DNA of 64,000 bases, taken from contig CAIYPU010000079.1 of NCBI GenBank assembly GCA_903928225.1, positions 41,479-105,478 of the forward strand. The letters run 5' to 3'. Source of the stretch: an uncultured Chlorobiaceae bacterium (GTDB lineage Bacteria > Bacteroidota > Chlorobiia > Chlorobiales > Chlorobiaceae). A program made the translations under genes and the position numbers. This document shows positions 8,571 through 16,754 of this stretch, one piece after another (positions within the stretch are counted from its first letter, which is position 1; every line of letters starts with the position of its first letter). Below the pieces are notes generated by a model. That model was given only the letters and a program-made list of their open reading frames with translations, did no database searches and was not told the origin of the DNA.

Positions 8571-9797
8571 TTATTTTTTTTCTATCAAGTCATCAATCCA
8601 TTGCATCCATTTCTCCAACTCAACTCTCATTTCAGGCAACCAGTTGTAGCTTGAATAAACGCCGATTACACCTACATCGACAATGTGACCCAGAATCCTT
8701 TCTACAAGATCAGGGCGGATGCCAATTTCACGCATTTTTGTACTCATCGTATGACGAATATGATGAGCAGTAAACCCCTCAATATTATAATGATTACGCT
8801 TTCTTGTGATAAATTGGTTAAGGCTGCTCGTGTTCATTGCGACACGTTTCCGACCAGGAAAAACAAGTTCCTCATGACAACCGCTGTATTTTTTAATGAT
8901 CTCTACAGCCGGTTTTATCAACGGCCGTGAAATTACTCTGGCACATCGATGACCGGCCTTATGTTCACCGGCACCAAGAGTCCATATGTCGTCCTGGATT
9001 TGCCGCCATTTCATTCCAAGTATTTCTTTCGGACGGGCGCCTGTCCATAGCATCAATCTGATAACATCATCGAAAGGATTGCTACCCAAATTTTTGAAGA
9101 GCAGCCGAATCTCGTCATAACTCAATGCCTTTCCGGAATTATCTCTTTGATCGGCTTTTGGCGCTGGTTTGGCAACATCAGCCATGGGATTATTATCAAC
9201 CAACCCACGTCGGATTCCAACCTTAAATAACGTTTGTAAAAATGAATACAACCTGTTGGCCTGAACAGGAGCCCTTGCTTTAACCTCATCGAGTAAAATT
9301 ACGCACTCACGACGTGTGATACTCTTGGCTTTTCTGTTCTTCCATCTCGGAACGGCATCTTTATAAAGAGCACACTTGACATTATAGTGTGAAGCGGATC
9401 CTTCAAGAGTCAACAGATATTCCTCTGCAAGCTTCTCAAACAGAGGTTCCGCGCGTTCCTCATCGAGCTTTGCAGCTCGTTGTAATTGTTCTTGTTCTGC
9501 AATCAAAAGAGCTTGACGGGCATGTTCAACTGGATCAATGCCGTTTTTTCTCAGATTCCTGGCTTCTTGACACAAATCCCGAGCCTGCTTAAGTGAAATA
9601 TTTGGGTAGGCGCCAAAAGGAAGTACTTTTTTCTCATTCCCGTTACGATACTCGTACCTCCAGTTTTTACTGCCCGAACCACTTACTCTTAAAATCAAGC
9701 CATCACCATCACGAAGATCAATAGACTTGATTTCAGAAGGGCAGGAAACTCTTTTCACCTTGAGATCAGTAAGATTGTTATGAACGGTTCTTCCCAT
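8571..9797 (-). CDS. int: Tyrosine recombinase/integrase, P4 type
   Basis: 408-residue site-specific recombinase that inserts and excises the element at a tRNA gene. The N-terminal DUF4102-like domain (LILRVSGSGSKNWRYEY, LPFGAYPNISLKQARDL) is typical of P4-family integrases. Catalytic residues are visible: Arg in LWTGARPKEILG, the H-x-x-R in TAHHIRHTMS, a His in ILGHIVDVG and the Tyr nucleophile in GVYSSYNW. I took the ATG at 9797; the frame also offers a TTG three codons earlier. Its 5' end faces the truncated tRNA-Arg sequence at 9990-10036, which is the likely attachment site. It appears intact, so the element may be mobile. Confidence 0.93.
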   Translation of the reverse strand: MGRTVHNNLTDLKVKRVSCPSEIKSIDLRDGDGLILRVSGSGSKNWRYEYRNGNEKKVLPFGAYPNISLKQARDLCQEARNLRKNGIDPVEHARQALLIAEQEQLQRAAKLDEERAEPLFEKLAEEYLLTLEGSASHYNVKCALYKDAVPRWKNRKAKSITRRECVILLDEVKARAPVQANRLYSFLQTLFKVGIRRGLVDNNPMADVAKPAPKADQRDNSGKALSYDEIRLLFKNLGSNPFDDVIRLMLWTGARPKEILGMKWRQIQDDIWTLGAGEHKAGHRCARVISRPLIKPAVEIIKKYSGCHEELVFPGRKRVAMNTSSLNQFITRKRNHYNIEGFTAHHIRHTMSTKMREIGIRPDLVERILGHIVDVGVIGVYSSYNWLPEMRVELEKWMQWIDDLIEKK

Positions 9798-9989
9798 GAC
9801 TACCAATTTTAGGATTCTCTCATAAGGAGAAACTGATTTTCTGAGGGTGCTTTGGAGGGTGCTTTGAAAACTCTATTCAATAATACGTTTTAATACATGC
9901 AAATACAACAAAGAATGTTAAGTAACTAAAAATTAATTACTTAATGAGACTTCTTCGAACAAGCTGTTTCGGATGAATACTGCAGATGA

Positions 9990-10036
9990 ACTGACTACGG
10001 ATCAGACGGTTAGAGGTTCGACTCCTCTCGGGTGCA
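9990..10036 (+). other. Truncated tRNA-Arg(ACG) 3' end, probable attachment site (att)
   Basis: The anticodon arm (CTGA, loop CTACGGA, TCAG, anticodon ACG), variable region, T arm (AGAGG-TTCGACT-CCTCT) and acceptor 3' strand CGGGTGC with discriminator A10036 are present. The 5' half of a tRNA (expected to begin GCACCCG) is absent upstream. A 3' tRNA fragment next to an integrase is the classic footprint of tRNA-targeted integration. The intact tRNA-Arg should lie at the other end of the element, left of this window. Confidence 0.75.
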
Positions 10037-10050
10037 CGATACAACAGAAC

Positions 10051-10083
10051 GACTTACGAGGATATTCCCGTAAGTCTTTTTTG
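10051..10083 (+). terminator. Rho-independent terminator after the tRNA-Arg remnant
   Basis: The hairpin GACTTACG / CGTAAGTC with a short loop is followed by six T residues. It sits 15 nt past the tRNA 3' end, so it is probably the native terminator of the tRNA-Arg gene that was invaded. Confidence 0.75.
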
Positions 10084-10289
10084 TTTTATGGCCGTCCTGT
10101 CCGCTCCGGAAGGTAACCTGCAATCAGGATCTCAACCCGGTCAGCAAATTCACCAGGCTGCTCACTCCAGTGAAGCATAGTCGGAGCCCATGGCATTCAT
10201 GACCCGTCTTGTTCCACCGGTTGATTTTTAAAAAAATGGGGAAAAAGGATTGGAAATAAGATTTTTTTGCTAAATTCTCATTCTGTTAT

Positions 10290-10362
10290 TGAGGAGTGGC
10301 CAAATTGGTAAGGCTCCTGATTCTGGATCAGGCAATTCTAGGTTCGAGTCCTAGCTCCTCAG
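10290..10362 (+). tRNA. tRNA-Gln (CTG anticodon)
   Basis: Complete 73-nt cloverleaf. Acceptor TGAGGAG pairs with CTCCTCA, giving the U1:A72 pair and discriminator G typical of tRNA-Gln. The anticodon stem CCTGA/TCAGG encloses loop TTCTGGA (anticodon CTG). The T arm is CTAGG-TTCGAGT-CCTAG. No CCA is encoded. It lies in host sequence just right of the integrated element. Confidence 0.93.
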
Positions 10363-10383
10363 CTCTAATTGACAGTCATCAGA

Positions 10384-10419
10384 AAAGACACATTTCATCC
10401 GGAATGTGTCTTTTTTTTT
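10384..10419 (+). terminator. Rho-independent terminator of tRNA-Gln
   Basis: The stem AAAGACACATT / AATGTGTCTTT is followed by a run of T residues, about 20 nt after the tRNA-Gln 3' end. Confidence 0.85.
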
Positions 10420-10574
10420 GGCCCGTTCCAGTGCAACATCTCTTACTATTTGTTTTTCCGGCAACAATACCCCCCAGGAAATCCATTCGGCAGGCCTTTC
10501 ATTCTGACGTCCCGTTCCGTCATGGTGAACACCATGAAATAAGGTGACGCATCCATTTCCATACCTCCCCCTTT

Positions 10575-10707
10575 CTGGATTCTTCACTTCGTTCAGAATG
10601 ACAGGAAAAAGTGAGAATGACAGGAGAAGACAACATGTCAAGAGCAGGGGAGTTTGTTCTGAAACATCGGTGTCATCCTGAACGAAGCATAGTGGAGTGA
10701 AGGATCC
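10575..10707. repeat. Dispersed inverted repeat, copy 1
   Basis: Arm CTGGATTCTTCACTTCGTTC (continuing AGAATGACAGG) at 10575-10605 and a diverged inverted arm (GTGTCATCCTGAACGAAG...GGATCC) at 10670-10707. This is one of five copies in the window. The arm sequence belongs to a repeat type seen between genes in many bacteria. The stretch 10363-11156 between tRNA-Gln and the GIY-YIG gene holds three such copies and no convincing gene. Confidence 0.75.
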
Positions 10708-10730
10708 ATTTTTTTACCATTCATGTGGCT

Positions 10731-10864
10731 CTGGATTCTTCACTTCGTTCAGAATGACAGGAATAGACATCATGACTTGAAAAGACAGAATGACAAGGGC
10801 AATGCGTTTGTTTCGAAAGAGAGGTGTCATTCTGAATGAAGCGGAGCGAAATGAAGAATCCAGG
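10731..10864. repeat. Dispersed inverted repeat, copy 2
   Basis: The same left arm lies at 10731-10761. The opposed arm GGTGTCATTCTGAATGAAGC, running to AAGAATCCAGG, lies at 10823-10864. The unit length (about 134 bp) matches copies 1 and 4. The two arms could form a long hairpin. Confidence 0.75.
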
Positions 10865-11028
10865 TTATTTCTTTTTTTGAATACTTCCGGATTCAACGGC
10901 CGACGGTATCGGTCTTTCCTGGATCAAGTACTGTCGTTGTGAATTCACTACCCGGAATTAACAGTTCTTTTGTTCATGGACCGTACGAGTCACTACCGGA
11001 TTAGGGGAACTCTACCTGTCAACCAGTT

Positions 11029-11128
11029 CCGTCATGCTGAACGTAATGAAATAATATGCAGCATCCATTGCCGGACCATCCCCTTTCTGGATTCTTCACT
11101 TCGTTCAGAATGACAGGAAAAGAGAGAA
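11029..11128. repeat. Dispersed inverted repeat, copy 3 (left of the GIY-YIG gene)
   Basis: Here the order is the reverse of copy 1: a GTCATGCTGAACG-type arm at about 11029-11066, then TTTCTGGATTCTTCACTTCG continuing to GACAGG at about 11092-11118. It ends 30 bp before the stop of the GIY-YIG gene, on its downstream side. Confidence 0.65.
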
Positions 11129-11156
11129 TGAAAAGATTAACCCATAGAAGTAAAAC

Positions 11157-11447
11157 TCACAATGACAACTTTTCTCTCAAATCTTCCCAGTTTGGATTCG
11201 ATGACTCAATTAAAGCTATTTTCTTTTCCCTTTTCCAGCCTTTGATTTGCTTCTCCCTGGCAATTGCATCTTTAACATCCGGACAACATTCAAAATAAAC
11301 AAGCTTGTCAACACCATACTTCTTTGTAAAACCGTCAACAAGCTTCTCTTTGTGTTCAAAGACACGACGTTCAAGATTGTTCGTTATTCCTGTGTAAATC
11401 GTCCCATGCTTTTTGCTCGCAAGTATGTAGACATAGTAATCATACAT
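11157..11447 (-). CDS. GIY-YIG nuclease domain protein
   Basis: A 96-residue stand-alone GIY-YIG endonuclease domain. The two strands carrying the motif are visible (YYVYILASKKHG and TIYTGITNNLERRVFEH), with the conserved Arg and Glu following, and a Lys/Arg-rich C-terminal half (AREKQIKGWKREKK). Small proteins of this type are widespread and often called UvrC-like or UPF0213-like; their substrates are mostly unknown. The gene is tightly enclosed between two copies of the dispersed repeat (11029-11128 and 11471-11603), which suggests that repeat and gene travel or evolve together. It appears intact. Confidence 0.9.
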   Translation of the reverse strand: MYDYYVYILASKKHGTIYTGITNNLERRVFEHKEKLVDGFTKKYGVDKLVYFECCPDVKDAIAREKQIKGWKREKKIALIESSNPNWEDLREKLSL

Positions 11448-11470
11448 TTTTTGAGCTCATTTTAATTAGA

Positions 11471-11603
11471 GTGGATTCTTCACTTCGTTCAGAATGACAG
11501 AAAAAACAGCATGACATAAATAGGCAGAATATAACAAGGGCAAGGCATTTTTTGTGAAAAAGAGGTGTCATTCTGAACGAAGCATGGCGGAGTGGAGGAT
11601 CCA
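11471..11603. repeat. Dispersed inverted repeat, copy 4 (right of the GIY-YIG gene)
   Basis: Arm TGGATTCTTCACTTCGTTCA (continuing to GACAG) at 11472-11500 and opposed arm GTGTCATTCTGAACGAAGCA (continuing to GGATCC) at 11565-11602. Like copies 1 and 2 it is about 133 bp long. It begins 24 bp upstream of the GIY-YIG start codon. A further diverged arm (GGATTCTTCGGCTGACGGC) follows at about 11629. Confidence 0.75.
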
Positions 11604-12016
11604 GTTTTTCCTTGCATGTGGCACGGGATTCTTCGGCTGACGGCTTCGGCTTCAGAATGATAAAATCGGAACGAATGCTTATTACGCCTACCCACCCGGT
11701 AAATAAGGTCCTCCATTTCCTGCTGAGACAAAACATATAGCTAACTGCTGAGGTGATTGAAACGTGCGGAACTCGTCCTAATTTCGCGGAGGTTATTTTT
11801 TATCGACGAGCTATTCCGTGCCTCCAATTGTCTGATTAGTTCTTAAATCAGTTTTAAATCAGGAAAGTGTTGAATTGCAATAGAGGGATAAAATATTCAA
11901 AATAAATCTTTTTTCTCGATTTGTTCTCTTACTGTCCTTCTATTTTTTTTAACTCGATTGCGGTAGAACAGCGGATTCTCATATATTATTATATTTGCCT
12001 TTATTATCAAATTTTA
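11604..12016. other. Gene-free, AT-rich stretch
   Basis: About 410 bp with no credible reading frame. The right half (from about 11810) is markedly richer in A and T than the flanking chromosome, marking the edge of the AT-rich block that contains the next two genes. Confidence 0.5.
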
Positions 12017-12397
12017 TTATTCAATAACAATTACAGGAACAGTCTTTTCTTGGTTGTTTTTAGTAGTGTATTGATATATCCCTCTTTGTCTTGCACATTT
12101 ATCTCCAGGAATTTTTATTTTTTCATCATCATAATAATATTTACCATCATAATTAACAAGCAAAACTACTATACCATCAGAAAAGTCTCCGGTGTTTGCC
12201 AATGCCATATTTGGTTTTAAAACTTGAAAAACCTTTATTTCGTTTCCAGTTTTTATACACTCCCCTCTTTCAGAAAATATTGTTAGTCCAGATAAATCAT
12301 TATCAGGTTGATTATCAACACTAAAGGATAATGCCACTAAAACAGTAACAATAATCCCAGTAATAAATCCACCAACAAATAATAATATTTTTTTCAT
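12017..12397 (-). CDS. Hypothetical membrane-anchored protein
   Basis: 126 residues. An N-terminal hydrophobic segment (KKILLFVGGFITGIIVTVLV, about residues 2-21) looks like an uncleaved membrane anchor or signal peptide. The rest is a small soluble domain with two Cys (RGECIK, GDKCARQ) that could pair outside the cytoplasm. No family recognised. The gene is strikingly AT-rich compared with its neighbours, which suggests recent acquisition. Confidence 0.65.
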   Translation of the reverse strand: MKKILLFVGGFITGIIVTVLVALSFSVDNQPDNDLSGLTIFSERGECIKTGNEIKVFQVLKPNMALANTGDFSDGIVVLLVNYDGKYYYDDEKIKIPGDKCARQRGIYQYTTKNNQEKTVPVIVIE

Positions 12398-12644
12398 ATT
12401 TAAATTTGCATTACATTTTTGCTTACCAGTCTTATTTCACAACTTATTAGATTGAGTTATTCAAAACCACACAACTCTCTCCTGTATTATTAATCCCGAT
12501 CTTGTATTAGCTATAATAGTTATCTTGCAAAAAAATGGGACAATAAATCTTCTCCATATTAATTAAATTATGGACTATAATAGTCTTTCAATTTTACCTT
12601 TGAAGAATTTGGCAAAATCTCTATTTATTTTTTTGTAATAATAA

Positions 12645-12665
12645 AGGCCACTTAAATCGTGGCCT
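12645..12665 (-). terminator. Terminator downstream of the H-NS-like gene
   Basis: The stem AGGCCAC / GTGGCCT has a 7-nt loop and T-rich sequence on both sides. It lies 7 bp past the stop of the minus-strand H-NS-like gene and could also work in the other direction. Confidence 0.75.
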
Positions 12666-12671
12666 CTTTTA

Positions 12672-13064
12672 TTAAAACAATGACTCCGGTTTATTTTCAG
12701 GAGCTTTAGGTTCAGGGGCTTTATTTTCTGTGGCTTTGTGTTTAATCTTGTCCACCAGATAATCTTCAAGCTTTTTACCCTGCTCAAGTAATTCTTTTAC
12801 CCATTTCGGTTTCGGCCCTTTGCCGCCGCTCCAGGTATTTTCACCCATCCGGTATTTAATGACTTTTTCTTTAGCAGCTGCTATTACCAATTTTTTCCCT
12901 TTTGATTTAGCTTTTGCGGCATCGATATCCGCTGTGGTAATACCAAACTCATCCATCTTGGCAATTACCTCCGCAAGAGCCTGCTTTCTTCCTTCAGCCT
13001 GCTTCTCTTCGATCTGCTGCTGCAGTGCAGCCATCTGAGCCTGTAATTCAACAATTGTCGGCAT
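12672..13064 (-). CDS. H-NS family histone-like nucleoid protein
   Basis: 130 residues. The N-terminal half is a coiled coil for dimerisation (VELQAQMAALQQQIEEKQAE). The C-terminal DNA-binding part YRMGENTWSGGKGPKPKWV, followed by LLEQGKKLEDYLV, matches the H-NS signature (YR-x-GE-x-TW-x-G-x-G-x-x-P-x-W). A Pro/Glu/Lys-rich tail follows. Such proteins bind AT-rich DNA and silence acquired genes; this one lies inside an AT-rich block it could itself coat. H-NS-like proteins are best known from Proteobacteria, so its presence in this background hints at transfer. The family call is firm; the role here is inferred. Confidence 0.88.
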   Translation of the reverse strand: MPTIVELQAQMAALQQQIEEKQAEGRKQALAEVIAKMDEFGITTADIDAAKAKSKGKKLVIAAAKEKVIKYRMGENTWSGGKGPKPKWVKELLEQGKKLEDYLVDKIKHKATENKAPEPKAPENKPESLF

Positions 13065-13774
13065 AAGCGTTGTAGTTAGATTAATCAGTCAATCGAATCA
13101 CATGAACAATGTAAATATTTTTTTCAATAAAAATCGCCCCCCTTCATTTATGGTAGGCAATTCACCCTTATATCTCTTGACGGATTTAATTTTTTCAACC
13201 CTAAATGATTATTTTAATTACACTAACGCCCTTTAATCAAATCCTCGCCACTGACTTATAAAATGGTTGAATTTCAGGCCCATCAATTTCCAGAAATCTT
13301 TGATTGCTGACTTTCGTTTGAGTAAACTATAAAAACATGACATAAATATGAGAGAAAGACTTCATAAGAGATTAAATGTTCATTATTAATTATGCCAATT
13401 ATTCTTCTTACCCCCTAAACCAACCTTCAATTCCATTGCTGACATTATCATCCCTTTTTACTGTACACAATAGTAAACACTTTCGCTATCAGCTATCATT
13501 CCGCTCAACTCCGATTAGAGCTATAAGGATATCTGATTGTACTCACGAAAAATACCAAACGCATTCATTGACAGTGACTCTGGCAACGTCTTACATATAC
13601 TGTTTGCTTGTTCGTAGTTTGGGGGTAGTTGCATAACTCATTTGCACAATCGGAAATTCTTCAAGCAACCGTCCGGCGAGCGAATTCCCGTTATGGCAAT
13701 GATGACAACAAAGTTAATATACTGATATCGAGTGAAAATTTCCGTAGTAGTGGCGAGGTAATGAATACCGTATC
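13065..13774. other. Gene-free, AT-rich stretch
   Basis: About 710 bp upstream of the H-NS-like gene. I see no convincing coding region, RNA gene or terminator. It probably contains the promoter of the minus-strand H-NS-like gene near its left end. Confidence 0.45.
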
Positions 13775-13916
13775 GGGCACCTCTATTTATTGTCGTGAGA
13801 AGCACGAGTGCAAGGCGGACGGAGCGGAGAAACCGGAGTGTACAGAAAGTACATGAGGATTTCAAGCACCGCCCAACACAGCAATAGGGTTTCGAAACAA
13901 ATAAATAGAGGTGCCC
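13775..13916 (+). mobile_element. MITE-like element, copy A (142 bp)
   Basis: Bounded by terminal inverted repeats GGGCACCTCTATTTATT and AATAAATAGAGGTGCCC, and flanked directly by the 4-bp duplication TATC (13771-13774 and 13917-13920). The interior has no coding capacity. Copy C (54963-55104) has the same length and nearly the same sequence in inverted orientation; copy B (41241-41391) is diverged. No transposase of matching family is present in the window, so it would be non-autonomous. Confidence 0.85.
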
Positions 13917-14192
13917 TATCGACATTCATTAACCCCGAATACCCTTCAGCATCTTCCCTCAATCCACACATCCCACCGAAAAGTCAATGCCTGACGGGCT
14001 CTGGAGGAACAGATAGCGCGTTGTTTGCGTATACAAAAACAATGATTCCTGATGATTGACGGACTTAACATGCAAACAAACAGGGCAAAGGCCATTATAT
14101 TGAAAGAATAACCCAAGTTTCCCTGAAGGGTTTCCGAACATTGCTGTCCTTCCCGGAAGGCTGTTCAAGTCATTGCCAATTTTTCATAACAC

Positions 14193-16076
14193 ATGAAATT
14201 TCCCGAAGACCTCAACCGGTTGAGGCACGTCGTCAACGTCTGGTTTCATCTGCTGCTCCGGAAAACCAGGGCTTACAAGGGAAGCTCGCAGGAGTTCGTC
14301 AAACTGAACTGGGCAACATTCCTCGCCCAGCTCAATCTCAACCAGGATTTCCCCTTTCTCCTCGTCGCCGTTTTCGTCGGACTGGTGACAGGTTATCTCG
14401 CCGTGATTTTTCATGAGGCGATCAGGCTGATCAGCTCCTTCCTGTTCGACGGCATCGCCACGTCAGGGCGGCTCTCCAGGAAATACCATCACCTCCTTCC
14501 CCTGCTTCCGCTGTTCCCTGCTCTCGGGGGTCTTCTGGTGGGCCTGTACAACGCGTTCGTCGTCAAGGCCCGGCCGGAACATGGCCTTGCCTCCCTGATC
14601 AAGTCGGTGGCCCGCAAAGAAGGGAAAATCCCCATGAAAAACTGGTTTCATAAAACCGTCACATCGGTCATCAGCATCAGTACCGGCGGCGGCGGCGGAA
14701 GAGAAGCGCCTATCGCCCAGGTCGGTGCATCGATAGGATCGGCAGTAGCGCAGCTTCTCAAATTTTCTCCCGGCAGGACCAGGACGCTGCTCGGCTGCGG
14801 AGCGGCCGCTGGACTTTCGGCCGTGTTCAACGCGCCCATCGGGGGCGTGATGTTTGCCGTAGAGGTGATCCTCGGGGATTTCAGCGTCAAAACCTTCAGC
14901 CCCATTGTTGTCGCCGCCGTTGTCGGCACCGTCCTGTCGAGAAGCTTCCTCGGCAACTTCCCCACCTTTCAGGTTCATGAATACAGCCTGGTATCGGACA
15001 CCGAACTGGTTTTTTACTTCCTGCTCGGCATTCTCGCCGGCCTTTCAGCCGTGCTGTTCATCAGGACGTTCTATTTCATCGAAGAGTTGCTGAAAAAAGC
15101 TGAAAAACGGTTCTCCATACCCGCATGGGCGATGCCTGCCCTCGGCGGACTGCTCTGCGGCCTGGTCAGCATGTGGGTGCCCGAACTCTACGGGTTCAGC
15201 TATGAGGCGATCAACAAGGCAATCCTCGGTAAAGAGAGCTGGGGGACCATGCTCGGGGTTTATTTCCTGAAACCGGTCGTTGCAGCCTTTACCGTCGGTT
15301 CGGGCGGGGCCGGAGGCATGTTCGCCCCTTCGATGAAAATGGGCGCGATGCTCGGCGGCATGTTCGGCAACCTGGTCCACGGCTTCTTTCCGAAAATGAC
15401 AGCTGCTTCGGGAGCGTATGCCCTTGTGGGAATGGGTGCCCTCACGGCGGGAATCATGAGGGCCCCGCTGACCGTGATCCTTATCCTGTTTGAAGTTACC
15501 GGCCAGTACGAGATCGTGCTCCCGATCATGTTCGCTGCCGTCACGTCCTCACTGGTTGCAAGAATTGCCTGCCCATACACGATGGAAACCTATGTCCTGG
15601 AAAAAGAGGGCATAAAAGTCGGGTTCGGCATCACGCTGACGATTGCCGGAAACATAAGCATCACGGATATCATGCGAAAAAATTGTATTCAATTTACCAG
15701 CACGACCAAGGCTGAAACAATAATTGAAACATTTCACAACACCCTCGAATCCGTTTTTTTCATCACTGCGAGCGATGGTGTTCTGGTCGGCATAATCGGC
15801 CTTGAAGAAATGAATACGCTTCTGAAAGAAAGAATATTTACCGGCATTACCGCCGAAGATATTGTAAAGAAAAACATCACCGCCCTCTATGATACGTCGA
15901 AACTCGACGAGGCCCTGAAGATATTCGAGATCACTGATTACACCTATCTGCCGGTGGTCTCGTCATCCGACGGCAAGCTGATCGGGGTGTTGAAGCAGGA
16001 TGAAACCTTCTCCTATTACCGTAAACAAATGAGCCTGCTGACGACGGATGACGTGGAATTATCTAAAGCTGGCTGA
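14193..16076 (+). CDS. ClC-family chloride channel/antiporter with CBS domains
   Basis: 627-residue integral membrane protein that moves chloride or another anion, probably with proton exchange. Anion-path motifs are visible: GGREAPIAQVGASIGS (GREGP-like, with the gating Glu retained and Ala for Gly), FNAPIGGVMFAVEV, and GGAGGMFAPSMKMGA (GxFxP). From about residue 490 the chain is cytoplasmic with two CBS motifs (ITDIMRKN... and ITAEDIVKKNITALYD...), which usually sense adenine nucleotides. The GSGIP-type first motif is replaced by a glycine-rich STGGGGGREAP run, so ion selectivity is uncertain. It stands alone, with a 1.1-kb gene-poor region upstream. Confidence 0.92.
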   Translation: MKFPEDLNRLRHVVNVWFHLLLRKTRAYKGSSQEFVKLNWATFLAQLNLNQDFPFLLVAVFVGLVTGYLAVIFHEAIRLISSFLFDGIATSGRLSRKYHHLLPLLPLFPALGGLLVGLYNAFVVKARPEHGLASLIKSVARKEGKIPMKNWFHKTVTSVISISTGGGGGREAPIAQVGASIGSAVAQLLKFSPGRTRTLLGCGAAAGLSAVFNAPIGGVMFAVEVILGDFSVKTFSPIVVAAVVGTVLSRSFLGNFPTFQVHEYSLVSDTELVFYFLLGILAGLSAVLFIRTFYFIEELLKKAEKRFSIPAWAMPALGGLLCGLVSMWVPELYGFSYEAINKAILGKESWGTMLGVYFLKPVVAAFTVGSGGAGGMFAPSMKMGAMLGGMFGNLVHGFFPKMTAASGAYALVGMGALTAGIMRAPLTVILILFEVTGQYEIVLPIMFAAVTSSLVARIACPYTMETYVLEKEGIKVGFGITLTIAGNISITDIMRKNCIQFTSTTKAETIIETFHNTLESVFFITASDGVLVGIIGLEEMNTLLKERIFTGITAEDIVKKNITALYDTSKLDEALKIFEITDYTYLPVVSSSDGKLIGVLKQDETFSYYRKQMSLLTTDDVELSKAG

Positions 16077-16693
16077 CTGTGCAGTCCCCTGCGGATAACC
16101 CACAGTCCGGAAGAGCCATACGAAGCAATGTTCGGGAGCGCCGCTCGCCATGTTCACGGCAAGAACGGCTGATTCCTTGAAGATAAACCGACTTCAGACA
16201 AAAAAAACAGCTCCATACTTTCATTTGTACGGACCAACCGGTTTCCGGCATCCTTTCCAGGGTGTTCATCATTTCAGCCATATGGTGGGACCATCGGCAC
16301 GAAAACGCACGAACCCCGACAGCTTCCGCGTTACCGCTCTCGCACCATGTTCGCTTTAACGAAAAGATGTCCCGTTGCATGGAAGATGAAAGCAGATTGC
16401 CGCACCATCGCAGGTCAGGCTTGAAACAATTCCTGAAGCCGGACAGATGCCGGCAAGCATGGGAAGTTCTTTTTTGCGGACAGCGATATTCAGAAAAGGG
16501 CAACGCCCTTTCATCCATGAAAACCGGCGCCATCATTGCTTCTGGAGAATAAACCCCGGCTGCAGGGACCGGTTATTTCATTCAGGAGGGAAAAACGGGT
16601 TGTGAGCACGGAGCAGGAAAGTCCGGATCACACTGACATTGCTGACGCAGGCTGGCAGGGCTCTGAATGCCATCTGGCAATGATCTTCGGGGC
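16077..16693. other. Gene-free stretch
   Basis: About 620 bp between the ClC gene and the terminator of the lipoprotein gene. Frames here have no protein-like composition and I recognise no RNA or repeat. Confidence 0.5.
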
Positions 16694-16731
16694 AAAAAAA
16701 AAGAGACAGGACTTTTGTCCCGTCTCTTTTA
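16694..16731 (-). terminator. Terminator of the Ala/Pro-rich lipoprotein gene
   Basis: Hairpin arms GAGACAGGAC and GTCCCGTCTC (one mismatch) around a TTTT loop. On the minus strand it is followed by a run of nine T residues (A run on the plus strand). Confidence 0.85.
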
Positions 16732-16754
16732 TAAGAAACCGTGTTAACGGAAAC

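Noticed and set aside
9961..10036. A complete tRNA-Arg gene
   Set aside because: The 3' half is perfect, but no GCACCCG 5' acceptor strand or D arm exists upstream, so it is only a fragment.
10363..11603. A CRISPR array, because of recurring about 30-bp repeats
   Set aside because: The repeats are far apart, inverted in pairs and without regular unique spacers; no cas genes are nearby.
13808..14059. Open frame across MITE copy A
   Set aside because: The matching frame in copy C (54838-55071) reads into different flanks, so the frame belongs to the repeat and not to a gene.
16063..16536. 157-codon minus frame after the ClC gene
   Set aside because: Composition is not protein-like, no ribosome binding site and no domain; I treat the region as non-coding.
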